NCBI GenBank assembly: GCA_016744535.1
Contig: JADGEE010000022.1
Span: 1-35,945 of the forward strand
Direction of reading: 5' to 3'
Source of the DNA: Campylobacteraceae bacterium
GTDB taxonomy: Bacteria > Campylobacterota > Campylobacteria > Campylobacterales > BB28
DNA length: 35,945 nt
The position numbers and the translations under genes are program-made. The notes below the pieces were generated by a model, which was not told where the DNA came from, searched no databases, and saw only the letters and a list, made by a program, of their open reading frames with translations. Positions 26,267 through 33,810 of the stretch are shown piece after piece. The stretch's first letter is position 1, and the number at the start of each line of letters is the position of its first letter.

Positions 26267-28267
26267 TTAGACTGCTACCATAGCAATATAGTAACATCTC
26301 ATACACCTTTGTGCTTCTACTATGGCTTCTTGTTGCGTAAAACCAAAATTAACTTCTCTATCATTATCAATTCTTTTCTCAACTGATAACTTTTCACTAA
26401 CTTGGCGTTTTAATCCAGGCAACCAACCAGTAACTTTTTCATTTTTATCATAAACTCGAAGTTTTCTTAAATGATCTTCCATAATTTCGTTATTATTCAA
26501 AGATGCACTACCAGTTGTCAAATACCTAGTCATAACAGAAGCTGCTCTTTTTGCTTGACCAACTGCATTTACAATTGTCATAGGACCATATTCACAATCC
26601 CCTGCTGCAAAAATACCATCTCTATTAGTCATATAAGTTGTACCGTCAGTTTTAATTGTTCTCCAAGATGTTTGATTTATTTCCCACTCTTTTGGTAAAT
26701 GTGATAAATCCGCATCTTGAGAAACTGCAGGAATTAAATAGTCAGCATCTATAAAAAAATCAGCTCCATCAATTTTTTGAAGTTGTGGTCTTCCACCATC
26801 TTTACCTTGAACTAATTCAAACTTATTAACTTTTAACTGTTTTAAATTATCACTCTTATCAGTTATAATATCTTCAATTGCAGTTTGAAAAATAAATTCA
26901 ACTCCCTCTTCTAAGGCTTCGTGATACTCTTCATAAGATGTATTATTAATAATTGTTTTATCATCTCTACGATAGAGCATTACAACTCTTTTTGCTTTTG
27001 CTCTAATTGCACATCTAACGACATCCATAGAGGTAAATCCACCACCAACGCAAACAATAGTTTTTTCAGTTAAATCAACACTTTCACCAATTCCATACTT
27101 ATCGTGTAAATTTATTTGGTCTAAAAATGGAATTGCAGGCCAATAACCATTAATTTCAGGTCTCTCATTATTTGCTCTAATTTTTTTAGAAATTCTAGTT
27201 CCAGTAGCAATTAAAATTGCATCATAATCTTTTTCAAATTGTACCATCATATCAGCTGTGACTTTAGTATTTACAATAAAGTTTACACCCAAAGATTTAA
27301 CTAAATCAATATCTTGATTATATTTACCAATTGGCATTCTATACTCAGGTACTCCAATAGCAACCTCTCCACCTAAAACAGGAAGTTCTTCATAAACATC
27401 ACAATCAACTCCATCTATTGCTAAATAATAAGCACCTGTAAGCCCTGCTGGACCTGAACCTATAATTGCAACTTTTTTACCAATTTTAGGTTTTGGCTCA
27501 GTTGGGTGAAACCAATTTAAGCTGTGAGTATCTTCATAATCTGCTCCAACTCTTTTAAGTTCCATAATTGAAATTGGCTCATCTAAATTCGTTCTTCTAC
27601 AAGCATCTTCGCACGGATGTGGACAGACTCTTCCACAGCTGTGTGCTAGTGGCATAGTTTCTCTTGTAGATTTTAGTGAATCATCAAGTCTTAAATCTTT
27701 TACTTCTTCGATATATGCAGGAATATCAACGTGTGCTGGACACATATCCATACAAGGAGCAGTTACTTTTGTGAAATATTCATTATCTTTTTGATTATAA
27801 TCTTTAGATGGTTTTTTATCTTCAATTAAAGCTGAAAAATCATCTTCAAAATACTCAATTAAATTTAAAATTGGGACAGGAACTGTTTTTCCAATTTCAC
27901 ACTTACTTGTATTTGTCATAGTTGAAGCTGTCTCTTTTAGACTCTCTAAGTCACTTAGCTCACCTTCACCTCTTGCAATTTTATCAAGTAAGTCGTAAAG
28001 AATCTTTCCACCCCATCTTCCAGGTGCACATCTTCCACAAGCTTCTGAATAGATTTGATATTGTGCAGCGTACTCTGTTGCTAATCTTACAACATCTACT
28101 TCTGCATCAAAAAGTGCAAATCCATTCCAACCTATAAAAGCTTTAGATGGAGTGTTTGGATTATAGTTCTCTGGCAATTTAAAACTAGCTTCTTGCCAAC
28201 TACTACTCGGCTTATCTCTATTATCTACTAATTCATCTTGCCAAGTAGAGAAATAGACTTTACTCAA
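26267..28267 (-). CDS. NuoF-remnant/GltD-like NADPH flavoprotein fusion
   Basis: A 666-residue protein in the nuoF position. Residues about 70-145 match the NuoF C-terminal Fe-S domain: EACGRCAPGR, then TSKCEIG 43 residues on, as around cluster N3. Its ligand set is C77, C80, G83, C123, so the third cysteine is glycine; the FMN/NADH Rossmann part of NuoF is absent. Residues 165-660 are a complete glutamate-synthase-small-subunit/NfnB-type module: Fe-S cysteines C172, C176, C211, C215, C219, C223; FAD motif GSGPAG (270-275); dinucleotide motif GGGFTSMD (408-415) with LYRR, typical of NADPH; AAGDCEYG near FAD; and a C-terminal CMRC. No glutamate synthase large subunit is nearby. It starts at TTG 28267 (next Met is residue 117), overlapping the previous stop (TTGA), with AGGAG six bases upstream. 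Likely the electron-input subunit of this complex I. Confidence 0.88.
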   Translation of the reverse strand: MSKVYFSTWQDELVDNRDKPSSSWQEASFKLPENYNPNTPSKAFIGWNGFALFDAEVDVVRLATEYAAQYQIYSEACGRCAPGRWGGKILYDLLDKIARGEGELSDLESLKETASTMTNTSKCEIGKTVPVPILNLIEYFEDDFSALIEDKKPSKDYNQKDNEYFTKVTAPCMDMCPAHVDIPAYIEEVKDLRLDDSLKSTRETMPLAHSCGRVCPHPCEDACRRTNLDEPISIMELKRVGADYEDTHSLNWFHPTEPKPKIGKKVAIIGSGPAGLTGAYYLAIDGVDCDVYEELPVLGGEVAIGVPEYRMPIGKYNQDIDLVKSLGVNFIVNTKVTADMMVQFEKDYDAILIATGTRISKKIRANNERPEINGYWPAIPFLDQINLHDKYGIGESVDLTEKTIVCVGGGFTSMDVVRCAIRAKAKRVVMLYRRDDKTIINNTSYEEYHEALEEGVEFIFQTAIEDIITDKSDNLKQLKVNKFELVQGKDGGRPQLQKIDGADFFIDADYLIPAVSQDADLSHLPKEWEINQTSWRTIKTDGTTYMTNRDGIFAAGDCEYGPMTIVNAVGQAKRAASVMTRYLTTGSASLNNNEIMEDHLRKLRVYDKNEKVTGWLPGLKRQVSEKLSVEKRIDNDREVNFGFTQQEAIVEAQRCMRCYYIAMVAV

Positions 28268-28497
28268 TCTATTCTCCTCTTAACGACTACTGTCCAATCA
28301 ACTTCATTAAATTTAAGAGAGTTCATTAATTGATGACCTGCCTCTTTGATTAAATCAGCACTCTTTTGAACAGGAGAAAAATCACCTATTTCAAACATAA
28401 ATATAGCAACATCTTCACTTGCTACATCTTTATTCAAAATTTCCATCATTCTGTCATAGAAATTATCTTTTAAATGTCTTAAGTCATATCTTTGCAT
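28264..28497 (-). CDS. Small NuoE-position protein of Campylobacterota complex I
   Basis: 77-residue soluble protein in the nuoE position. It has no cysteine at all, so it cannot carry the [2Fe-2S] cluster of true NuoE (about 160 residues). Size and place match the small proteins of the nuo operons in Campylobacter (Cj1575c) and Helicobacter (HP1264); from memory the latter binds FMN. Visible features are a basic N-terminus (MQRYDLRHLKD), an acidic centre and a final strand WTVVVKRR. Its stop overlaps the TTG start of the flavoprotein gene, and AGGGG stands before its ATG. A docking or flavin-carrying role is inference. Confidence 0.82.
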   Translation of the reverse strand: MQRYDLRHLKDNFYDRMMEILNKDVASEDVAIFMFEIGDFSPVQKSADLIKEAGHQLMNSLKFNEVDWTVVVKRRID

Positions 28498-28506
28498 CTC
28501 TTACCC

Positions 28507-29733
28507 CTATCTATCAACTTCACCAAAGACAATATTCGTAGAGCCGATGATTGTTACAACATCAGCTAAATAGTGTCCTGGTAATAAATCTTGAAGAATT
28601 CCTGTATGATAAAAACTTGGAGCTCTAACTTTTAATCTATATGGATAAGCTTCACCAATTGAATTTATATAAAAACCAAGTTCACCTTTTGGTGATTCAG
28701 TTGGTACATAAACTTCACCAATAGGTGGCTTCATTCCTTGAGTTACTAAAGTGAAGTGCTGCATAAGTGAATAGTTTTGTGTCATCATTTGCTCTTTTGA
28801 AGATGAGATATACTCAGGCATTTCAGCCATTATCTGTTTGTTAGTATCTTTATACATTGGAATTAACTGTTTTATTATTCTAACACACTGTTTCATCTCT
28901 TCCATATAAAGTTTATATCTTCCATAGCTATCACAAGTATCACTTATTGGAATATCAAATTCAAGCTCATTATATAATTCATACGGCTCCTCTTTTCTAA
29001 TATCCCACTGGATTCCACTTCCTCTTAACATTATTCCACTACAGCCCCAACTCTTAGCCATTTCAGGAGATAAAACACCAACGTCTTCAAGTCTCATTTT
29101 CCAAATTCTATTTTTATCCAATAGTGCTTCATAATCTTTAATATCATTTGGAAATTTATCTAAAAATGCATCCAATCTCTCTAGCCAACCATCTGGTAAA
29201 TCAAGTGGAACTCCACCAATTCTAACAGCTGAATGTGTAAGCCTTGCACCACAATAATCTTCCATTAAATCCATTGCAAATTCTCTCTCTCTAAAACAGA
29301 AGAGAAATACACTCATAGCACCAACATCTAATGCGTGTGTTGCAAGCCAAAATAGATGTGAAATTATTCTATTAAGTTCAAGTAATATTGTTCTTATAAC
29401 TTGCGCTCTTCTAGGAACTTCAGCTCCAATTAATTTTTCAACTCCCACAGCAAAAGCATAATTATTTGCACTAGCAGCAACATAATCCATTCTGTCAGTT
29501 GTAGGCAAAAATTCATTATAAATCATATTTTCTGCCATTTTCTCCATTCCACGGTGAAGATAACCTACATCGGGAATTGCTTTAGTTACTAGCTCACCGT
29601 CAAGCTCTAAAATAAGTCTAAGCTGACCGTGAGCTGAAGGGTGTTGAGGACCAAAGTTGATAACCATTGTATTATCATCTCTGTCAAAAACTAAATTTTC
29701 ATAAAATGGCTTTAATCTATTTACTTGTTGCAT
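28507..29733 (-). CDS. nuoD: Complex I subunit D (49-kDa type)
   Basis: 408-residue peripheral subunit that forms the quinone site together with NuoB and NuoH. Conserved positions seen are [10 protein letters not shown] near residue 30 (quinone-site histidine), [10 protein letters not shown] (quinone-site tyrosine), [12 protein letters not shown], and the C-terminal [12 protein letters not shown]. It is separate from nuoC, unlike the fused nuoCD of E. coli. AGAAGG lies seven bases before the ATG, and nuoC ends 4 bases upstream. Confidence 0.97.
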   Translation of the reverse strand: MQQVNRLKPFYENLVFDRDDNTMVINFGPQHPSAHGQLRLILELDGELVTKAIPDVGYLHRGMEKMAENMIYNEFLPTTDRMDYVAASANNYAFAVGVEKLIGAEVPRRAQVIRTILLELNRIISHLFWLATHALDVGAMSVFLFCFREREFAMDLMEDYCGARLTHSAVRIGGVPLDLPDGWLERLDAFLDKFPNDIKDYEALLDKNRIWKMRLEDVGVLSPEMAKSWGCSGIMLRGSGIQWDIRKEEPYELYNELEFDIPISDTCDSYGRYKLYMEEMKQCVRIIKQLIPMYKDTNKQIMAEMPEYISSSKEQMMTQNYSLMQHFTLVTQGMKPPIGEVYVPTESPKGELGFYINSIGEAYPYRLKVRAPSFYHTGILQDLLPGHYLADVVTIIGSTNIVFGEVDR

Positions 29734-29737
29734 TTTA

Positions 29738-30544
29738 TTACCTTCTCTCTTTTAACTGTTTTGCTTTATCTAAGTTCATCTTTTCAATTAAAAAGACTCC
29801 CTCTTCTTCGTGATAAGTTATATCAGTATCAGGCTCAGCCACTTCTCTTAAATTTGTACCTTTTGGAACTTCATGTCCAATTCTTGAAAATCTCTCAGTA
29901 TCATATCTATCAATCATTGCACCATCACGATTTTCAGGTCCGATAATTTTCCTTGCTTCTTTTCCAAAAATTTTATCAACTTCATACCACTTGGCAAACT
30001 CATCACCCTCAAGTGGATAAGTTTTTCTTAAAGGATGACCTTGCCAATCATCAGGCATTAAGATTCTTTTAAAATATGGATGGTTTTTAACTTCTATTCC
30101 AAACATATCGTACATCTCTCTCTCTGCCCAATCTGCACTTCTAAAGAGTTTTTCAACACTCTCTATCGATTCATCTTCTTTAATATACATTTTAACTCTA
30201 GCTCGTTTTACTTTTGAAGTTGAAAGCATTTGATAAAATACTTCAAACTCTCCTTTTTGTGCAAGCCAATCAATAGCACTCATCTCTGTTAAAAAATCAT
30301 AATTAAGTTCCTCTTTAAAAAACTTAATTACACTCTTATTTTCTCTAGGATTTATATATACAACTAATTGATCTAATTGGATATAAGTCTCTTTGATCTC
30401 AAATTTTGCTTTTAACTGCTCAACATCTTTTGAAAATATTGAATCGCTAGAAATATCTTCTTTATCTACTTTTGGTGCAACCCAAAACCTATCACTATAA
30501 TAAGGTTTTGCTTGAGTGTTTTTCTTATCCTTGTAAGCTCTCAT
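29738..30544 (-). CDS. nuoC: Complex I subunit C (30-kDa type)
   Basis: 268-residue peripheral subunit. The family signature is complete: [18 protein letters not shown], then [18 protein letters not shown] (about 135-175). An N-terminal extension of about 45 residues and a C-terminal part of about 85 residues flank the core. The start overlaps the nuoB stop by one base (TAATG), so the two are coupled. Confidence 0.96.
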   Translation of the reverse strand: MRAYKDKKNTQAKPYYSDRFWVAPKVDKEDISSDSIFSKDVEQLKAKFEIKETYIQLDQLVVYINPRENKSVIKFFKEELNYDFLTEMSAIDWLAQKGEFEVFYQMLSTSKVKRARVKMYIKEDESIESVEKLFRSADWAEREMYDMFGIEVKNHPYFKRILMPDDWQGHPLRKTYPLEGDEFAKWYEVDKIFGKEARKIIGPENRDGAMIDRYDTERFSRIGHEVPKGTNLREVAEPDTDITYHEEEGVFLIEKMNLDKAKQLKERR

Positions 30545-31053
30545 TACACTAACCTCTTTGGTTTTTGTCTTTTAAAAACAGACTCTTTTCTTATTTTTCT
30601 CTGCAACATTAAAACTGCATATTGAAGAGTTTCAGGTCTTGGTGCACAGCCTGGTAGATATAAATCAACAGGAATTACACGATCAACTCCTTGAACTGTC
30701 GCGTAAGTGTTAAACATACCACCAGTATTTGCACAACTTCCCATAGAAATTACCCATTTTGGCTCTGCCATTTGGTCATAAAGTCTTCTAATAAATTCAG
30801 CGTGTTTTTTAGTTAGAGTACCAGCTACAACCATAACTTCTGCTTGTCTAGGACTTGCTCTAAAGATTGTTCCAAATCTATCAAAATCATACCTACTAGC
30901 TCCACTTGCCATCATTTCAATTGCACAACAAGCTAAACCGTAAGTTAAAGCCCACAGTGAGTTGCTTCGTCCCCAATTTACTAATTTATCAACAGTAGTT
31001 AAAACTACTGGAAGTCCACCCTCTTGTAAGTAATTTACTTGATGCTGTGCCAT
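30544..31053 (-). CDS. nuoB: Complex I subunit B, cluster N2
   Basis: 169-residue subunit holding the terminal [4Fe-4S] cluster N2, which reduces quinone. The ligands are all present: the adjacent pair in [10 protein letters not shown], then [10 protein letters not shown] and LPGCAPRPE. The start lies 19 bases inside the end of nuoA, with AGGAG seven bases before the ATG. Confidence 0.98.
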   Translation of the reverse strand: MAQHQVNYLQEGGLPVVLTTVDKLVNWGRSNSLWALTYGLACCAIEMMASGASRYDFDRFGTIFRASPRQAEVMVVAGTLTKKHAEFIRRLYDQMAEPKWVISMGSCANTGGMFNTYATVQGVDRVIPVDLYLPGCAPRPETLQYAVLMLQRKIRKESVFKRQKPKRLV

Positions 31054-31424
31054 TCAAGAGCTCCTTTTTTCCACGCATAGATAAAACCTATTGCTAATAA
31101 AATTATGAATAAAATCATTTCAACAAATCCAAACCATCCAAGTAATTTAAAATCTATTGCCCACGGAAACATAAAAATAATCTCTACATCAAATAGAATA
31201 AAAAGTAGAGCAAATAGATAAAATTGAGCTGAGATTTTGTTTGGCTGTTTTGTAACCTCAGGACCACACTCATAAATTGTAAGTTTTAATTTTTCTGTAT
31301 CAAGTCTAGCTAATGCCCGACTTGCTAATCTTGCAAGAACTGTCGTACCTATGAAAGATACAGTTGTTACAATAAATAGAACAAAAACTCCAAAATATGG
31401 ATGTGAAAAATCCATGTGTTCCAT
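31035..31424 (-). CDS. nuoA: Complex I subunit A
   Basis: 129-residue membrane subunit with three helices, first gene of the operon. Signatures are [11 protein letters not shown] in the loop after the first helix and [19 protein letters not shown] in the second helix. AAGGGG lies six bases before ATG 31424 and the promoter region is directly upstream. Its end overlaps nuoB. Confidence 0.96.
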   Translation of the reverse strand: MEHMDFSHPYFGVFVLFIVTTVSFIGTTVLARLASRALARLDTEKLKLTIYECGPEVTKQPNKISAQFYLFALLFILFDVEIIFMFPWAIDFKLLGWFGFVEMILFIILLAIGFIYAWKKGALEWHSIK

Positions 31425-31470
31425 ATTAACCCCTTTAAATATGTTACAAAATGAAAAAGTCTTAGTTTGA

Positions 31471-31479
31471 AATATAGCA
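31471..31479 (-). promoter_or_regulatory. Probable nuo operon promoter (extended -10)
   Basis: On the minus strand, TTTTTGCTATATT: an extended -10 (TG-C-TATATT) preceded by a T-run, the pattern described for sigma-70 promoters of Campylobacter. Transcription should start near 31464, leaving a 40-base leader with AAGGGG before nuoA. A palindrome abuts it directly upstream. Confidence 0.6.
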
Positions 31480-31501
31480 AAAAGTTATTAAAATAACTTT
31501 T
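31480..31501. repeat. Palindrome next to the nuoA -10
   Basis: AAAAGTTATT (31480-31489) and AATAACTTTT (31492-31501) are perfect ten-base inverted arms with a two-base spacer. The element occupies the region directly upstream of the nuoA -10, where a repressor or activator would meet RNA polymerase. It is not placed as a terminator, since no gene points into it. Confidence 0.55.
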
Positions 31502-31534
31502 ATTCTAATTTATCAAAGAACTAAAAAAAGATTA

Positions 31535-31551
31535 TGTAACACTAAGTTACA
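31535..31551. promoter_or_regulatory. TGTAAC-N5-GTTACA dyad, candidate operator
   Basis: A perfect six-base dyad with a five-base spacer. Its centre is about 79 bases upstream of the predicted nuoA transcription start, a typical place for an activator. It resembles CRP/FNR-type dyads only in general form (half-site not TGTGA or TTGAT), so the regulator is unknown. Confidence 0.5.
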
Positions 31552-31745
31552 CAAACATACTAAAAAGACTTCTATTTGTTTATTGCATTTTTTAATATTT
31601 TAAGTAAAACTTAAGTATTAATTAGTTTTATTTAATAATATTAAAAAAACAATTTATTAAGAAAAAATAGATTCTATCACAATTTTTTAGAATAATTAAT
31701 TTTGTTAATAAATTATTTTTAATAAGTTGATTAAAATATAAAAAG

Positions 31746-31754
31746 TGATATAAA
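31746..31754 (+). promoter_or_regulatory. Probable nhaA promoter (extended -10)
   Basis: TGATATAAA, an extended -10 (TG-A-TATAAA) 39 bases before ATG 31794; transcription would start near 31761. AAAGGA (31783-31788) is the Shine-Dalgarno, five bases from that ATG. Confidence 0.5.
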
Positions 31755-31793
31755 AGAATAAGGATAATTTCAATAAATAACTAAAGGATTGTG

Positions 31794-33110
31794 ATGTTAT
31801 ATCATATGTATAATTTAAACAAATTTATCAATAAAGAAGCTCTAAGTGGATTAATTTTATTTGTAGTGACAGTTTTAGCCGTAACAATTGCAAACTCAAA
31901 TTTAGGAGAAAGTTATTTTGAACTTTGGAATTTAGAACTTGGTGTCACTGGTGGTGGATTTATTATATCAATGAATTTAACTCATTGGATAAATGATGGA
32001 TTAATGGCACTATTTTTTTTGATGGTAGGTCTTGAAATTAAAAGAGAATTTCTACTTGGAGAACTTAAAGGATTAAAAAAGTCCTCTTTTCCAATTGTTG
32101 CAGCCATTGGAGGTATGATGATACCTGCAACTTTTTATCTTTTGATAAATCCTGATAATTATTTAGGATTTGGAATACCAATGGCAACAGATATTGCATT
32201 TGCACTTGGTATTTTAATGTTACTTGGAAAAAGAGTTAATACCTCTTTAAAACTATTTTTAGTTTCTCTTGCTGTCGTAGATGATTTGGGTGCAGTTTTA
32301 GTAATAGCTATATTTTATACAGATGATATAAATTTAATATATATGTTTTATTCTATTTTAACTTATAGTTTAATTTGGATATTACATTTTTTTAAAATTA
32401 AAAAATTACTACCATATTTACTTCTAGGGATTCTCCTTTGGATATTTATATATAAAATGGGAATTCACGCAACAATGGCAGGTATATTATTAGCTTTTGC
32501 AATTCCTATTCAATCAAAAATTAATGATGATGATTTTTTAATGTATGCTAGGGCTGAACTTGATATGTTTGAAAATCATGTAGATAAAACTCCTCTTTTA
32601 AATTCAACTCAAATAAATTCGCTTGAGGGGATTGCTTATGGATATGATAATGTACAAAATCCACTTGTAAGGCTTGAGCATAATTTACATAACTTAATTG
32701 CATTTTTTATTTTACCTTTGTTTGCTTTTTCAAATGCTGGTGTTATATTAAATTTTTCAAATGTATGGGCGAATTTAAATATCGTAATTGGTGTTATGAT
32801 GGGATTAATTTTAGGTAAACCAATAGGAATATTTGGATTTACTTATTTAGCTACAAAGTTTAAATTAATTGAAAAGCCAGAAAACATAGATTGGAATCAA
32901 GTTTTAGCAGTTGGATTTTTAGGAGGAATTGGTTTTACAATGTCAATTTTAATAACTCAATTAGCTTTTTATAATGAAAATATTATAGATGCTATAAAAA
33001 TAGGGGTTTTTTTAGCTTCTTTTATCTCTGCTGTTATTGGAATATTTTTAATTTTAAAACCAAAGAGTAAAAAGAAAAAAATTTTAATTAGTAGGAGGCA
33101 TAGGAGGTAA
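31794..33110 (+). CDS. nhaA: Na+/H+ antiporter NhaA
   Basis: Inner-membrane antiporter of 438 residues that expels Na+ (or Li+) in exchange for protons, for salt and pH homeostasis. With ATG 31794 the functional aspartates fall at D133 (MATDIAFALG) and D163/D164 (VVDDLGAV), exactly the E. coli numbers. This, with AAAGGA at the right distance, favours that start over the GTG one codon earlier. A helix near the end keeps LGKPIGI with the conserved lysine. It is about 50 residues longer than E. coli NhaA, mainly through a hydrophilic loop at about 245-291 (acidic at its start), like the extra loop of Helicobacter NhaA. The basic tail (SKKKKILISRRHRR) is encoded where it overlaps the convergent gene by 27 bases. 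Confidence 0.96.
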   Translation: MLYHMYNLNKFINKEALSGLILFVVTVLAVTIANSNLGESYFELWNLELGVTGGGFIISMNLTHWINDGLMALFFLMVGLEIKREFLLGELKGLKKSSFPIVAAIGGMMIPATFYLLINPDNYLGFGIPMATDIAFALGILMLLGKRVNTSLKLFLVSLAVVDDLGAVLVIAIFYTDDINLIYMFYSILTYSLIWILHFFKIKKLLPYLLLGILLWIFIYKMGIHATMAGILLAFAIPIQSKINDDDFLMYARAELDMFENHVDKTPLLNSTQINSLEGIAYGYDNVQNPLVRLEHNLHNLIAFFILPLFAFSNAGVILNFSNVWANLNIVIGVMMGLILGKPIGIFGFTYLATKFKLIEKPENIDWNQVLAVGFLGGIGFTMSILITQLAFYNENIIDAIKIGVFLASFISAVIGIFLILKPKSKKKKILISRRHRR

Positions 33111-33770
33111 AATCATATCTCCGTGCTTTTTGACTTCAGTACTCTCTCCAGTTCCTTGACTTCCTAAATTTACATTTGCCTTTTCACCAGAATTTAAATT
33201 AGTAACACTAGAGATATTATAAATTTTATCTTCACCACTTTTTAAATCTCTAACTTTAATAAAAATTTTATCATTTTCTTTTGCTAAACTTGGGTCAATT
33301 TGTGCATTAATAACTTCACCACTAGGTAAAGTTAAAGTTGTCAAAATAGGTATTTGGGGAAACATAGTTGTATCTCTTTGAGTCATATTATTTACCATTA
33401 TTTCAGCCTCATACTTCCCACTTTTATCTTTAAAAGTTATATTGTCATTATTTGAAGTTTGGATAGATGATAAGCTATTTTCTGAAACTACTCTCTCTAC
33501 ATCTTCACTATATCTATATCTATCTATTTCCTCTTTTTTAACTACTTTTGACTCCTCTTTTTTTTCTTCTTTATTTTTATTAAACTCTTTAGTTTGAGTA
33601 TATTCTATCTTTATATCATCATCTCTGACTCTCTCTTCACTCTTTTTTTCACTTTGAATTACTTTACTGGTTGGGGTTATATTTGTATTAGAGGTCTCAT
33701 CACTATCAAGTAGTAAAAATACCGATATTGCAACTATTACTCCAACAATACCTATGACTATATTATTCAT
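33084..33770 (-). CDS. Single-pass membrane-anchored protein of unknown function
   Basis: Not recognised. 228 residues: an N-terminal membrane helix (about 3-22, NNIVIGIVGVIVAISVFLLL), then a highly charged Lys/Glu linker (about 30-85), a serine/asparagine-rich stretch, and a C-terminal region (about 105-228) that looks beta-rich, with phrases such as LTLPSGEVINAQIDPSLA and KIFIKVRDLKSGEDKIYNIS. It ends in LPPMPPTN. The layout fits a protein anchored in the inner membrane that reaches through the periplasm. TonB was considered because exbBD lack a partner, but the linker is Lys/Glu and not Pro-rich and the end lacks the TonB pattern. The start is ATG 33770 (AGGAG five bases upstream), not the TTG before it. 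Its own promoter overlaps the murI stop. Confidence 0.75.
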   Translation of the reverse strand: MNNIVIGIVGVIVAISVFLLLDSDETSNTNITPTSKVIQSEKKSEERVRDDDIKIEYTQTKEFNKNKEEKKEESKVVKKEEIDRYRYSEDVERVVSENSLSSIQTSNNDNITFKDKSGKYEAEIMVNNMTQRDTTMFPQIPILTTLTLPSGEVINAQIDPSLAKENDKIFIKVRDLKSGEDKIYNISSVTNLNSGEKANVNLGSQGTGESTEVKKHGDMILPPMPPTN

Positions 33771-33801
33771 CAATTCTCCTAAATTAATATTTTAAAGTGA
33801 A

Positions 33802-33810
33802 ATTATATCA
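33802..33810 (-). promoter_or_regulatory. Extended -10 overlapping the murI stop codon
   Basis: On the minus strand TGATATAAT: the murI stop TGA is the TG motif of an extended -10, directly followed by TATAAT. Transcription would start near 33795, 25 bases before the ATG of the unknown protein. Confidence 0.55.

Larger units (their letters stand above)
31425..31793. other. Divergent nuoA-nhaA intergenic region
   Basis: 369 bases without a gene, very AT-rich. It holds the nuoA promoter, two dyads (31480-31501, 31535-31551), a TTTAAG-N5-CTTAAG pair (31599-31615) that is also part of a TTAAGT-AAA-ACTTAA inverted repeat, and the nhaA promoter. No reading frame of gene size, tRNA or riboswitch fold was recognised. 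Confidence 0.8.

Noticed and set aside
26267-28267. Ordinary gltD of glutamate synthase
   Set aside because: No gltB nearby, a NuoF Fe-S domain is fused in front, and the gene sits with stop-start overlap in the nuoF position.
31791-31793. GTG start of nhaA
   Set aside because: Only two bases from AAAGGA; ATG 31794 has proper spacing and gives the E. coli residue numbers for D133, D163 and D164.
33084-33770. TonB for the ExbBD pair
   Set aside because: Linker is Lys/Glu-rich and not Pro-rich, the C-terminal TonB pattern is missing, and the gene is 28 kb away.
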